The position numbers and the translations under genes were made by a program. A DNA stretch of 64,000 bases from Algibacter lectus (lineage in GTDB: Bacteria > Bacteroidota > Bacteroidia > Flavobacteriales > Flavobacteriaceae): NCBI RefSeq assembly GCF_900112395.1, contig NZ_FOLN01000013.1, positions 62,001-126,000 of the forward strand, in the 5' to 3' direction. Each line of letters starts with the position of its first letter. Within the stretch, counting starts at the first letter, position 1. The notes below the pieces were generated by a model, which saw only the letters and a list, made by a program, of their open reading frames with translations, was not told where the DNA came from and ran no database searches. Shown here in pieces: positions 1 to 8,777 of this stretch.

Positions 1-2150
1 ATTATTTTTCAACAGGTATATTTGATGAAAAAGGAGCTACAAAAGGAACAGGGCAAAAGCGTTACAATATTACTTTAAAAGATAATTTTAATGTCAATGA
101 TAAGCTAAAAGTAGGTGTTGCTTTATTTGGAAGTCAGAACACAACATCGTCTTATATTACAGGTGCTGATGCTTATACAAATCCTTCGTTTTATTCAAGA
201 AATGCTAATCCGTATTTGTCATTAAAAGATGCCGATGGCAATTATGTTTACGATCCCGATTTGGTAGAGCGATCTGATTTAAATCTAGATTATAATGTTT
301 TAGAAGAGCGAGAAAATACCAATTACGAGTTAGTTGCAAGTTCTTTAAAAGCCATTTTTGACGTTGGGTATAAATTGAATAAGGAGATTCATTTTAACAC
401 ACAACTAGGCTTACAATTAGATTTCGATAAAACCGAGAAATATAGTGATGAAGAAAGTTACTATACACGTAAGTATGAGCAAAGGTCTCAATATACATCT
501 TCTGGAGAAACACTATACTACATGCCTAAAGGCGGTATTATTCAAAACTGGAATGCAGATGGATTTCAGTATAACTGGAAAACTACAGCCAATTACAATA
601 CATCATTTAATACTATTCACGAACTGGATGTGATGTTAGGAACAGAATTTCGTAGAAATAAAAGAACCGAAATTCACACCAAAGGATTTGGTTTTAATTC
701 TAATACATTAACCACCACAGCTATTACAAATGAACTCGCTTTAACGAACTCTTTGTTCGATGCTTACGGTAAAACGTATAACGAAAATGCATATGCTTCA
801 TTTTTTGGAACAGCGTCTTATACCTATGATAAAAAATATACCGTTTTTGGAAGTTTAAGGTATGATGGGTCTAACCTATTTGGAGTAAATCCTAAGTATA
901 GATATCTTCCTATTTGGTCTTTTGCGGGATCTTGGAATGTTTATAAAGAAGATTTTATGTATGATGTTGATGCTATAAGCGATTTAAAAATAAGAGCATC
1001 ATACGGTGTACAAGGAAATATTGATAAATCGACTTCACCTTTTGTTATTGGTGAGTATTATACAACATCGGTGTTACCTGGAGTAAGCGAAGAAATTATT
1101 AGAGCATTAAGTGCACCTAATGGTAATTTAAGATGGGAGAAAACGGTATCGTCTAATATTGGTTTGGATTTAGGATTGTTAAATAATAAAATTTACATCT
1201 CTGGAGATTATTATGCTAGAAAAAGTACAGACTTAATAGGGTTAAGGTCTGTGCCTTTAGAAAGTGGCTATAATTTTATTAATACCAATTGGGCAACAGT
1301 TAGCAATAAAGGATTCGAATTGTCGATAAGTACCACTAATATTGATACACCTCATTTTAAATGGACAAGTGGATTCAATATTTCGCATAATAAAAGTATA
1401 GTAGATGCAATCGAGAATAGAGAAGAAGATTTTAAACCATCTTTAAAAGGCTATAGTGTAAACGCCATTTTTGCTATTAAAACCGCAGGATTGGATAGTA
1501 ATGGTTTGCCTTTGTTTTGGAAAGATGGTGTAAAAGTTTCAGCAGTAGATTTTTATAATTTGGAAGAAGGCACAGACGGTAGTCAATTAACAAGAGAAGA
1601 ACATCGAGATTTATACACTTATGTAGGTGATGGTACTCCTAAGTTTAGTGGCGGGTTTAGAAATAGTTTTAAATATAAACAGTTTGATTTAAGGGTTTTA
1701 ACCAATTTTAATATCAAACAAACGGTTAAAACCACACCTAGCTATAACCCCGCTTTGGCACAACCCGGAAATAGTTATAACACAGATATTTTAAAAGCGG
1801 GTACAGGCAGTTATCCTGCATTAATTGGGCTTACTTCACCTGGTTTTGATACCGATTTGGTTTATACTTGGTTTAATTCTTCCGATGACGGAAAAACGTA
1901 TAACGATTTGGATATTTGGGTAAAAGATATCTCTTATATCCGTGTGAGTAGCATTAAGTTGAGTTATGCTATCCCAAAAAGTAAACTAGAAAAATTTAGC
2001 TTATCAAGTTTTAATTTTAATATAGAAGGACGTAATCTATTTGTTTTAGGAACAGATTACAATGGTTTTTTTGATCCTGAAACTTATGGAAGTTTATATG
2101 CACAGCCTATTCCTAAAATAGTATCTGTTGGATTTAATCTTTCATTTTAA
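1..2150 (+). CDS. SusC-like TonB-dependent outer-membrane receptor (5' end outside window)
   Basis: The frame is open from base 3, so this is the C-terminal 715 residues of a larger protein; the TTG at 216 is internal and not the true start. The visible part is a series of amphipathic beta strands rich in Tyr, Asn and Gly ending in a terminal aromatic strand (VGFNLSF), as in SusC/RagA receptors, which are usually about 1000 residues. Such receptors import oligosaccharides or peptides across the outer membrane with energy from TonB. The SusD-like lipoprotein gene follows after 10 bases, which supports the family call because SusC and SusD form one complex. The N-terminal carboxypeptidase-like domain and plug lie before the window. 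The substrate cannot be told from this part. Confidence 0.93.
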   Translation, partial: YFSTGIFDEKGATKGTGQKRYNITLKDNFNVNDKLKVGVALFGSQNTTSSYITGADAYTNPSFYSRNANPYLSLKDADGNYVYDPDLVERSDLNLDYNVLEERENTNYELVASSLKAIFDVGYKLNKEIHFNTQLGLQLDFDKTEKYSDEESYYTRKYEQRSQYTSSGETLYYMPKGGIIQNWNADGFQYNWKTTANYNTSFNTIHELDVMLGTEFRRNKRTEIHTKGFGFNSNTLTTTAITNELALTNSLFDAYGKTYNENAYASFFGTASYTYDKKYTVFGSLRYDGSNLFGVNPKYRYLPIWSFAGSWNVYKEDFMYDVDAISDLKIRASYGVQGNIDKSTSPFVIGEYYTTSVLPGVSEEIIRALSAPNGNLRWEKTVSSNIGLDLGLLNNKIYISGDYYARKSTDLIGLRSVPLESGYNFINTNWATVSNKGFELSISTTNIDTPHFKWTSGFNISHNKSIVDAIENREEDFKPSLKGYSVNAIFAIKTAGLDSNGLPLFWKDGVKVSAVDFYNLEEGTDGSQLTREEHRDLYTYVGDGTPKFSGGFRNSFKYKQFDLRVLTNFNIKQTVKTTPSYNPALAQPGNSYNTDILKAGTGSYPALIGLTSPGFDTDLVYTWFNSSDDGKTYNDLDIWVKDISYIRVSSIKLSYAIPKSKLEKFSLSSFNFNIEGRNLFVLGTDYNGFFDPETYGSLYAQPIPKIVSVGFNLSF

Positions 2151-2160
2151 AAAAGCATTT

Positions 2161-3477
2161 ATGAAAAAAATAATATACATTACCTTCGTAGCTTTAGGTT
2201 TTATTAGCTGTGATAATTATTTAGATATTGAGCCCGTAGGGCAGGTAATACCTAAATCGGTAGAAGAGTATAGAAGCTTTTTAACTTCAGCTTATGATAT
2301 AGCAAAAGATTACAAGGTTTTAACAACTTTTAGAACAGATGAGTTGGCTTTAAGCACCAGCGCATTAGGTGTAGAACAGTACGAAGATGTTTTTATATGG
2401 AACGATGTAAATCCTAGTCCGTTAACACGAGTTTTCCCTTATGCAAGTTTGTATAATACTATATTCTACACCAATCATGTTATTAATAGTGAAAGCACTA
2501 TGGAAGGCACCCCGTCGGACATAGAGCAATTGGTAGGTGAAGCTTATGCTTTAAGAGCGATGCAGTATTTCGAGTTGGTTAACTTATATGGGAAACCTTA
2601 CAACAAAGCAACAGCAATTACAGATGCAGGTGTGCCAATTACTACAGAATATGATGCCGAAAAAGATTATCCTGTAAAAACAGTTGAAGAGGTTTATACC
2701 TTAATTTTAGACGATCTGGATAAGGCAGAAGCGCTTTTAAATATTGAGAAACAAGATTTAGGATATAATTATAGGTTTTCTACAGTAGCGGTAAAAGCAT
2801 TTAAATCTCGAGTTTATTTATATCAACAAGAATGGCAAAATGCTATTGATTTAGCAAATGAAGCTTTGGCTATTAATGCAGAACTTCAAAATTTAAATTC
2901 TAATGTATCTATTATGCCTTCAGAATATAATGCTGTAGAATCTATTTTGGCTTTAGAAACCATAGCATCTTTTGATATGGTTAATAATACCACTATTTCT
3001 AATAGTTTAATTACGGCGTATAATCAAACGGACGATTTGCGTTTTTCTTTATACTTCAATAAAAACACAGACGGTAGCTTTAGCTCCAAAAAAAGCGCGG
3101 AAACTAAGTTTAAAGTATCGTATAGAACAGCGGAATTGTACCTTACTATTGCGGAGTGTTTAGCAGAATTAAATAATATTGATTTGGCTAAAGAAACATT
3201 AATTGCATTTACCGAAAACAGGTACACATCTTCAGGTTGGGATATTTACAAAACATATGTGAATGCTTTAAGTCTTGCCGATTTAAAAGAAGAAATACAG
3301 GAAGAACGTCGAAGAGAATTTGCTATCGAAGGACAAAGATGGAATGATTTAAGACGAACAACTCAACCAGAATTAACAAAAGAATTTGATGGTGTAACTT
3401 ATGTTTTAGAGCAAAACGACGATAGATATGTTATCCCTTTCCCGAACGATGCTATTATTAATAACCCTAATTTATAA
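2161..3477 (+). CDS. SusD-like (RagB/SusD family) surface lipoprotein
   Basis: Protein of 438 residues starting at the ATG at 2161; a TTG 33 bases upstream is in frame but would bury the signal peptide. The N-terminus is a lipoprotein signal ending LGFISC, so the mature protein begins with a lipidated Cys. The next residues, DNYLDIEP, and the C-terminal stretch with RRREFAIEGQRWNDLRR are typical of SusD proteins; the middle carries helical TPR-like segments (EAYALRAMQYFELVNLYGKP). SusD proteins cap the SusC channel and bind the glycan or peptide. At 438 residues it is shorter than the usual 500-600, which fits a smaller SusD such as those paired with peptide or small-glycan transporters. Translated right after the SusC gene (10-base gap). 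Confidence 0.94.
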   Translation: MKKIIYITFVALGFISCDNYLDIEPVGQVIPKSVEEYRSFLTSAYDIAKDYKVLTTFRTDELALSTSALGVEQYEDVFIWNDVNPSPLTRVFPYASLYNTIFYTNHVINSESTMEGTPSDIEQLVGEAYALRAMQYFELVNLYGKPYNKATAITDAGVPITTEYDAEKDYPVKTVEEVYTLILDDLDKAEALLNIEKQDLGYNYRFSTVAVKAFKSRVYLYQQEWQNAIDLANEALAINAELQNLNSNVSIMPSEYNAVESILALETIASFDMVNNTTISNSLITAYNQTDDLRFSLYFNKNTDGSFSSKKSAETKFKVSYRTAELYLTIAECLAELNNIDLAKETLIAFTENRYTSSGWDIYKTYVNALSLADLKEEIQEERRREFAIEGQRWNDLRRTTQPELTKEFDGVTYVLEQNDDRYVIPFPNDAIINNPNL

Positions 3478-3564
3478 ATAACAAACCGTTATAGCTTGTT
3501 GTTATCTTATGAGCTATAATTGAAATTAAAAGATAAAATCAATCCCTATTAAATATTTTAAATT

Positions 3565-4590
3565 ATGAAGAGAATTTTTTCTATCCTTAGTGTATTTATA
3601 GCTGTAGCTATTTCTACCGTATCATGTTCAAGCAGTGACGATTCACCTGCATTATCATCTTTAGCAACTATTACCGATTTCTCAATAACTATTGATGGAG
3701 TAAACGCAGAAGATATTAACTACGATTTAGGTACAAATATTGACGTTACTGTACCATTCGGTACAAGTTTGACTGCTGTAGTTCCAACAATTTCTGTTTC
3801 AGAAAATGCTACAGTTTCACCAGTTTCTGGAGAAGAAGTTACTTTTGTAGATGGTGAAGCTAAAACTTTTACAGTAACAGCAGAAGATGGAATAACAACT
3901 AAAGATTACACGGTAACAGTAAGTATTCGTGGTGAAGTTGGTAGCGGGTCTAAGCTAGAAACTTATGTGCTTGCAGATTTATACGGAGAAAACTCAACAA
4001 CAACGTACACGTATAATGAAGCTAATTTTGTAAGTGAATATACAAAAGTACAAGACGATTGGGGCGATATTTCAACTACAGTTTACACATTGGTTTACAA
4101 TGATAAAAATCAAGTTATCGAAAAAACAGCAGAAGATGAAAGTACAGTTTATACTTACGAAGATGGCCAAATTGTAAAGAGTGAATATAAATATAACGAT
4201 GAGTTAGTTTATACATACACGTATAGCTATAATGCAAATGGTGATTTAAGTTCAGAGAAACGCACAGATCACACATCTGAAGATGCAATAACAGAAGTTT
4301 TATTTACAATTGTAGATGGTAATGTAACAGTAGAAAATAGATTTGGAGACGATTATACGGCTGCTTACGATACAAAAAACAATCCTTTCAAAGGGCTTTA
4401 CCCAGCGGCTTACGCAGCAATTAATGTAGGTATTGCTTCAGTAAACACTAATAACCCAGTATCAGGTACTTTAGCTGATGATGTGGTGACTTACGAATAC
4501 AACGCTGACGATTACCCAACAAAAGCATCTTACACTTATTTTGATGGTTTCGCAACTGTTGAAAAAACATTTACCTATTACAGTAATTAA
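3565..4590 (+). CDS. Surface lipoprotein with N-terminal Ig-like (DUF5018-like) domain and YD-type repeats
   Basis: 341 residues. The signal peptide ends STVSC followed by SSSDD, so the protein is probably lipidated at Cys21 and may be displayed at the surface. Residues about 35-120 look like the beta-sandwich found at the N-terminus of many Bacteroidota surface proteins (DUF5018-like; ITDFSITIDGVN at the start, DGITTKDYTVTVS at the end). Residues about 130-340 contain repeated strands with Tyr-Thr-Tyr and YNANGDLSSE patterns that resemble YD/RHS repeats, suggesting an elongated beta structure. It sits 87 bases after the SusD gene, where SusE/F-type glycan-binding proteins usually lie, so an accessory ligand-binding role is inferred from position. 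No enzymatic motif is visible. Confidence 0.75.
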   Translation: MKRIFSILSVFIAVAISTVSCSSSDDSPALSSLATITDFSITIDGVNAEDINYDLGTNIDVTVPFGTSLTAVVPTISVSENATVSPVSGEEVTFVDGEAKTFTVTAEDGITTKDYTVTVSIRGEVGSGSKLETYVLADLYGENSTTTYTYNEANFVSEYTKVQDDWGDISTTVYTLVYNDKNQVIEKTAEDESTVYTYEDGQIVKSEYKYNDELVYTYTYSYNANGDLSSEKRTDHTSEDAITEVLFTIVDGNVTVENRFGDDYTAAYDTKNNPFKGLYPAAYAAINVGIASVNTNNPVSGTLADDVVTYEYNADDYPTKASYTYFDGFATVEKTFTYYSN

Positions 4591-4620
4591 TAGCAAATTA
4601 CCCCTCTTTTTTTATTGACA

Positions 4621-4657
4621 TAAACACCCTTAATTTTAAGGGTGTTTATTTTTATAT
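4621..4657 (+). terminator. Intrinsic terminator after the SusCD locus
   Basis: A perfect stem, TAAACACCCTTAA (4621-4633) and its complement (4636-4648), is followed by a run of T. It lies 30 bases after the stop of the surface lipoprotein gene and just before the next gene, so it should end the SusC/SusD transcript. Confidence 0.85.
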
Positions 4658-4670
4658 CCATTATTCTAAA

Positions 4671-5312
4671 ATGAAGACATACTTTCTATTACTTTCTTTC
4701 TTTTTAATGCTTGCCTGTAATACCAATTCTTCAAACGAAGAAGGCGAACATAAAGATGAAGACATTGTATTAACCAAAGAAGAACAAATTATTAAAACAT
4801 ATAACGATGCTGTTTTACCTTTATTTAGAGCCTATACAAGTGTCGATATTCCAACCGAGTTTGTAATTGACGAAAATGATTTAGGTATCAATGCAGGAGC
4901 TGCCTTTGGTTATGTAGAAATTAGTCAAGGTTTAGTGAATTTGCCAAAAGTAAATGTTCAAATATTTGCTTTATCTCATGAGGTTGCCCATATTGTAACC
5001 ATTCCTCAGGCCAAAATTTTTGGTTTAGAAGGAAGTGTTCCAAAAGGAATTAAAACAAACGATTACCAAAAAGCAGAGTATCTAGCAGATTTAATCGCTA
5101 TATACCTCATAAAAACAAACGAGCCTAAGAGGTTTGATACGCTATTTTTAAATTTTCCATACCTACAAAATTTATTTGGTAATGGTACGTTTACTCATCC
5201 ATCAGGTTTAGAAAGAATTGAAGCTTTAAACAATTTTCTAGAAAAAGCCAAGTTGCAAGGAGATGATAAAGCTTTCAAAACAAGTTTTATAGGTATATGG
5301 CAAATGGATTAG
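4671..5312 (+). CDS. Putative zincin-type metallopeptidase lipoprotein
   Basis: 213 residues. Lipoprotein signal ending LMLAC (Cys16), then an acidic linker. The core contains HEVAH at residues 103-107, the zinc-binding HExxH pattern, followed about 30 residues later by AEYLAD (E136, D140), a plausible third ligand in the style of M48 or DUF4344 peptidases. This suggests an envelope-anchored zinc peptidase or a degenerate relative. Nothing else links it to a known family, so substrate and side of the membrane are unknown. It is a single-gene unit lying between two terminators: the SusCD one upstream and the hairpin at 5358-5396 downstream, which it shares with the convergent tmRNA gene. Confidence 0.7.
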   Translation: MKTYFLLLSFFLMLACNTNSSNEEGEHKDEDIVLTKEEQIIKTYNDAVLPLFRAYTSVDIPTEFVIDENDLGINAGAAFGYVEISQGLVNLPKVNVQIFALSHEVAHIVTIPQAKIFGLEGSVPKGIKTNDYQKAEYLADLIAIYLIKTNEPKRFDTLFLNFPYLQNLFGNGTFTHPSGLERIEALNNFLEKAKLQGDDKAFKTSFIGIWQMD

Positions 5313-5357
5313 ATTGTAATTTTTACCGTACAGAAATTGTATGTTTTTACTAAAATA

Positions 5358-5396
5358 AAAACCCTAAAACATTAATTATTAATGTTTTAGGGTTTT
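5358..5396. terminator. Bidirectional terminator between the lipoprotein gene and ssrA
   Basis: A 16-base-pair perfect stem (AAAACCCTAAAACATT at 5358-5373 with its complement at 5381-5396) around a 7-base loop. It lies between two convergent genes, 45 bases after the lipoprotein stop and 7 bases beyond the tmRNA 3' end, with A/T runs on both sides, so it can serve both strands. Confidence 0.85.
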
Positions 5397-5402
5397 AAAT
5401 AG

Positions 5403-5794
5403 TGGAGTCGGAGAGAATCGAACTCTCGTCCAAACAAGTAACCAAAGAGCTTTCTACACGTTTATTCTTTTCTTGGGTTTTCGATTATAAGCTGGTTAAA
5501 GACAACCCACTCATAACTTATCTTCTTTAGTTTCGTAAAAGCATCAAAGCAGTGCTCAAACTATATTGACATTTACGATATCTCAAAATGGAACGCCGTC
5601 AATCAAGGCTTTCCGGAGACATAAAGCTTGTACACCTTGTGTACCTAGGCAAATTCTACTATAATTCGAATTATGCAGCTAAAGCGTAGTTATTCTCGCC
5701 GTTTAAAAGTTGGTCTAGCCTTTTACGTGTTTCAATGCCATTACACGACGTGCTTACCGTTTCGTTAATCTCGCTGTCAAAACCAGTCGACCCC
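5403..5794 (-). ncRNA. ssrA: Transfer-messenger RNA (tmRNA)
   Basis: Read on the minus strand the gene starts GGGGTCGACTGGTTTTGACA at 5794 and ends GTTCGATTCTCTCCGACTCC plus a discriminator A at 5403, the tRNA-like 5' and 3' ends of tmRNA. GGGGTC at the start pairs with GACTCC at the end. The CCA tail is not encoded and must be added. The tag reading frame is at 5674-5700 and encodes GENNYALAA followed by a TAA stop (5671-5673), matching the Bacteroidota tag type. tmRNA rescues stalled ribosomes together with SmpB and marks the nascent chain for proteolysis. Length about 392 nucleotides, normal for the family. Open frames across this stretch on either strand are not genes. Confidence 0.97.
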
Positions 5795-5824
5795 AGATTA
5801 AATAAAGTAGTAAAATATATTTTG

Positions 5825-5910
5825 GCGTTACCACAAGGGGCGGGCTTTCGGCAGTCGCTTTTTTTGAGAAAAACAAAAAAGAGCTTCAACAATGCCTCAA
5901 TCCCTAACGC
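5825..5910. repeat. Dispersed palindromic repeat, family A, copy 1
   Basis: An 86-base element bounded by GCGTTA and TAACGC. It starts GCGTTACCACAAGGGGCGGG and ends CAATCCCTAACGC; an inner imperfect stem is built from GCTTTTTTTG and CAAAAAAGAGC. A second copy with the same ends and the same box order lies at 41115-41196. It sits about 30 bases upstream of the tmRNA 5' end. From memory this resembles short intergenic repeats common in flavobacterial genomes; no open frame is present. Confidence 0.7.
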
Positions 5911-6077
5911 ACAGTCTGCAAAGTTAATTAAAACTTTTAAACTAGGTGGTAATCCGTTAACATAAATCAAAAATTATACCAATATCAATGAGACGCAAAT
6001 CTGTCACATTAAAAATATTTAAGAGAATGATACCGAAATTTCAATAAATTCCCGAAATTACACCTAAACAATAAGCC

Positions 6078-7280
6078 ATGAAGTTTGCCATTATAAAAGA
6101 ACGTAAAAACCCACCCGATCGCCGCGTGGTATTCTCTCCATCAAAATTAGCCGAAGCTCAAAAACAATTTCCGCAGGCCAATTTTAAAGTAGAAAGTTCC
6201 GATATACGTGTATTTCCAGATCAAGACTATAAAAACGCAGGATTTGAAGTTAGCGAAAACGTGTCAGATTGCGATGTTATGCTTGGTGTAAAAGAAGTAC
6301 CTATCGAAGCATTAATTCCGAATAAAAAATACTTTTTCTTTTCACATACCATAAAAAAACAACCCTATAACCGTAAGCTGTTAAAAGCCGTTTTAGATAA
6401 AAAAATAGAACTTTACGATCACGAAACTATAGTGAGCGAAAAAGGATTCCGATTAATAGGTTTTGGTCGTTACGCTGGTATCGTTGGTGCTTACAATGGT
6501 TTTAGAGCTTGGGGATTAAAATTTAATACATGGCAACTACCAAAAGCCGGGCCATTACCAAACCAACAAGCCTTAATAAACGAGCTGAATAACTTAGCAC
6601 TGCCAAACATAAAAATATTACTAACCGGTAGCGGTAAAGTAGCAAATGGTGCACAAGAAATGCTCGATGCTATGAGTATTAAAAGTGTATCGGTAACCGA
6701 TTATTTAAACAACAATTTTAATGAGCCGGTATATTGTAAAATAGACGTACTAGATTATAATAAACGTAAAGACGGACAGGTCATCGATAATCAAGATTTT
6801 TTCGATAATCCACAAGATTACGAGTCGAGTTTTATGCGTTTCGCAAAAGTAACCGATTATTATATTGCAGGTCATTTTTACGGCGATGGTGCACCGTATT
6901 TATATACACGCAGCGATGTGAAATCTCCAGATTTTAATGTCAAAGTTGTTGCCGATGTAAGTTGTGATGTCGATGGGCCAGTAGCTACAACGCTGCGTGC
7001 ATCAACCATTGCAGATCCTATTTATGGTTACAATCCTGAAACAGAATCGGAAATTGATTATAAAGATAGCAAAGCCATTGTGGTTATGGCAGTAGATAAT
7101 TTACCATGCGAACTTCCACAAGATGCAAGCGAAGGTTTTGGCGAGATGTTTTTAAAAGCTGTAATTCCTGCTTTTTTTAATAACGATGCCGATGGTGTTT
7201 TACAACGAGCAAAAATGACAGAAAACGGCAAGCTTACCGAAAATTTCGCCTATTTGCAGGGATATGTTGACGGAAACTAA
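6078..7280 (+). CDS. Alanine dehydrogenase/PNT-family, saccharopine dehydrogenase-like oxidoreductase
   Basis: 400 residues. The N-terminus (KFAIIKERKNPPDRRVVFS, then LIPNKKYFFFSHTIKKQ) matches the N-terminal domain of the alanine dehydrogenase/pyridine nucleotide transhydrogenase fold, and the middle has a Rossmann-type dinucleotide site (ILLTGSGKVANGAQEML, about residues 178-195). The C-terminal part (VVADVSCDVDGPVA) resembles lysine-forming saccharopine dehydrogenases of the LYS1 type. It is therefore predicted to be an NAD(P)-dependent amino-acid or saccharopine-type dehydrogenase; the exact substrate is not clear. The SDR gene follows after about 32 bases and is probably in the same transcript, so the two may act on related metabolites. 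Confidence 0.75.
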   Translation: MKFAIIKERKNPPDRRVVFSPSKLAEAQKQFPQANFKVESSDIRVFPDQDYKNAGFEVSENVSDCDVMLGVKEVPIEALIPNKKYFFFSHTIKKQPYNRKLLKAVLDKKIELYDHETIVSEKGFRLIGFGRYAGIVGAYNGFRAWGLKFNTWQLPKAGPLPNQQALINELNNLALPNIKILLTGSGKVANGAQEMLDAMSIKSVSVTDYLNNNFNEPVYCKIDVLDYNKRKDGQVIDNQDFFDNPQDYESSFMRFAKVTDYYIAGHFYGDGAPYLYTRSDVKSPDFNVKVVADVSCDVDGPVATTLRASTIADPIYGYNPETESEIDYKDSKAIVVMAVDNLPCELPQDASEGFGEMFLKAVIPAFFNNDADGVLQRAKMTENGKLTENFAYLQGYVDGN

Positions 7281-7312
7281 TAAGTTTGCAATAATTACAA
7301 AATACCTACATT

Positions 7313-8092
7313 ATTAAAACAGCATTAGTAACAGGAGCAGCCTCAGGATTGGGTTATGAGTTAACTTTATTATTAGCAAAAGACGCGTATAAGTTAATAC
7401 TAGTCGATATTGATTCAGCTAAATTAGCCGATGTGCAAATCGAAGTAGAAACCCAATTTAATGTAGAGGTTATAACATTAATTAAAGATTTAAGTTTACC
7501 CAACATCTCTCAAGATATTATTAACGATATTGGAGATGCATCTATAGATGTGTTAATAAACAACGCCGGTTTTGGTTTGTTTGGTACTTTTGCAGAAACC
7601 AATTGGGAACGCGAATCGGCTATGTTAAATGTACATGTTATGACAACCACACATTTAACAAAGTTGGTGCTCGAAGGCATGGTAAAACGTGGCTCGGGTA
7701 AAATATTAAATATGGCATCTTTAGCAGCTTTTCAGCCAGGGCCTTTAATGTCTATTTACTATGCTTCAAAAAGCTATATGCTATCTTTTTCCGAAGCTAT
7801 TGCAAACGAGTTAAAAGGCACAGGTGTAACGGTAACTGCACTTTGTCCTGGACCTACAAAAACTGCGTTTCAAGAAACCGTTTCTGAAGATGCTAACGAT
7901 AATAAAATCACATTCAATATGGCATGCGCCAAAGAGGTCGCGCTTTACGGTTACAAAGCGATGCTAAAAGGGAAAAGTTATGCTATACCTGGCCGTTTTA
8001 ATAAGGTTTTAGCTGTTATTCCAAGGTTTATTACGCGTAATGCTGCTACATCTATTGTTAGAAAACTTCAGGCTAAAAATAGAGCAGAATAA
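7313..8092 (+). CDS. Short-chain dehydrogenase/reductase with apparent ATT start
   Basis: Classical SDR of about 259 residues: cofactor motif TGAASGLG at residues 7-14, NNAGFG, and the catalytic YASKS tetrad region. SDRs usually begin with a few residues before this motif (here KTALVTG). No ATG, GTG or TTG is in frame between the upstream stop codon (TAA at 7292) and 7349, and starting at the TTG at 7349 would delete the glycine-rich cofactor site. The only reasonable initiators are the ATT codons at 7310 or 7313; I chose 7313, which gives the usual length. The alternatives are a mutated start (pseudogene) or a sequencing error. Everything downstream is intact. NAD(P)H-dependent reduction of an unknown carbonyl compound is inferred from the family. 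Confidence 0.75.
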   Translation: MKTALVTGAASGLGYELTLLLAKDAYKLILVDIDSAKLADVQIEVETQFNVEVITLIKDLSLPNISQDIINDIGDASIDVLINNAGFGLFGTFAETNWERESAMLNVHVMTTTHLTKLVLEGMVKRGSGKILNMASLAAFQPGPLMSIYYASKSYMLSFSEAIANELKGTGVTVTALCPGPTKTAFQETVSEDANDNKITFNMACAKEVALYGYKAMLKGKSYAIPGRFNKVLAVIPRFITRNAATSIVRKLQAKNRAE

Positions 8093-8105
8093 AGTTTTTT
8101 TATTC

Positions 8106-8777
8106 TTAATCCATATTTTTAGATTCCATATTTATATTGGTAAATATCCAGTATCCTAAAGAGAAAAAAGCACCAAATAATAAAGTAAAAAGCCAAACTT
8201 CTTTGTTTCCTAATGGCTGTACAATCATGTTTATTATGTCAATAAATAAAACTTTTGGGTTGGTTAAAATCTCCCAAGAGTTATAGCGTAGAAAGCGACC
8301 TAAATACACACCAAATGCGGATATAAAAAATACAAATGTCAAAATGAAACTAGTCTTTCTTTTGTTTAAGAACTTTAAGAAAACAGTTTTCATGTCGGTA
8401 ACCGAAAAATAAAAAAGCATCATACCATCAAAAGTAAAGGCAGAAATTAATAAAATATCTAACCAAAATATATGTGGTTCATTATATCTCAAATGCCACA
8501 TATCGGTTAGTATATAAGGTGCATTCGGAAGGAAAAGCAACCATATACCAAATGCTAAAAGCAGTGTTATTTTGTTAAGCTTGGGGATACTTACTAAATA
8601 AATTGTAATGGCATATGGAATGGCTGCTAAGAATAGGTTCCAAACTAAAAAAAGGTAGTTGTAGGAGTGCGCGAGTTTCATTCTAATCATAAGTAAAATA
8701 AGAGTAGAACCTATTGAAACGCTTAATAACGCTAGAGATTTATAACGATAAGATATAAGGTTGTTAATGTAATTCAT
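8106..8777 (-). CDS. DUF1361 membrane protein
   Basis: 223 residues with about six membrane segments. The DUF1361 hallmarks are present: LLFLPNAPYILTD, then TFDGMMLFYFS, and GRFLRYNSWEI. The family is widespread and uncharacterised. It is the last gene of a three-gene minus-strand set of small membrane proteins and overlaps the end of the DUF2809 gene by 14 bases, so the two are probably translated together. No catalytic residues are recognisable. A role in the cytoplasmic membrane is the only safe statement. Confidence 0.85.
   Translation of the reverse strand: MNYINNLISYRYKSLALLSVSIGSTLILLMIRMKLAHSYNYLFLVWNLFLAAIPYAITIYLVSIPKLNKITLLLAFGIWLLFLPNAPYILTDMWHLRYNEPHIFWLDILLISAFTFDGMMLFYFSVTDMKTVFLKFLNKRKTSFILTFVFFISAFGVYLGRFLRYNSWEILTNPKVLFIDIINMIVQPLGNKEVWLFTLLFGAFFSLGYWIFTNINMESKNMD

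Noticed and set aside
216-2150. Treating the SusC gene as starting with TTG at 216
   Set aside because: The same frame is open up to base 3 with typical SusC sequence, so the true start is upstream of the window.
5671-5970. Open frames on both strands over the tmRNA gene (99 and 76 residues)
   Set aside because: The minus-strand frame ends with the tmRNA tag GENNYALAA, so it only reads the tmRNA tag sequence by chance; neither has family features.
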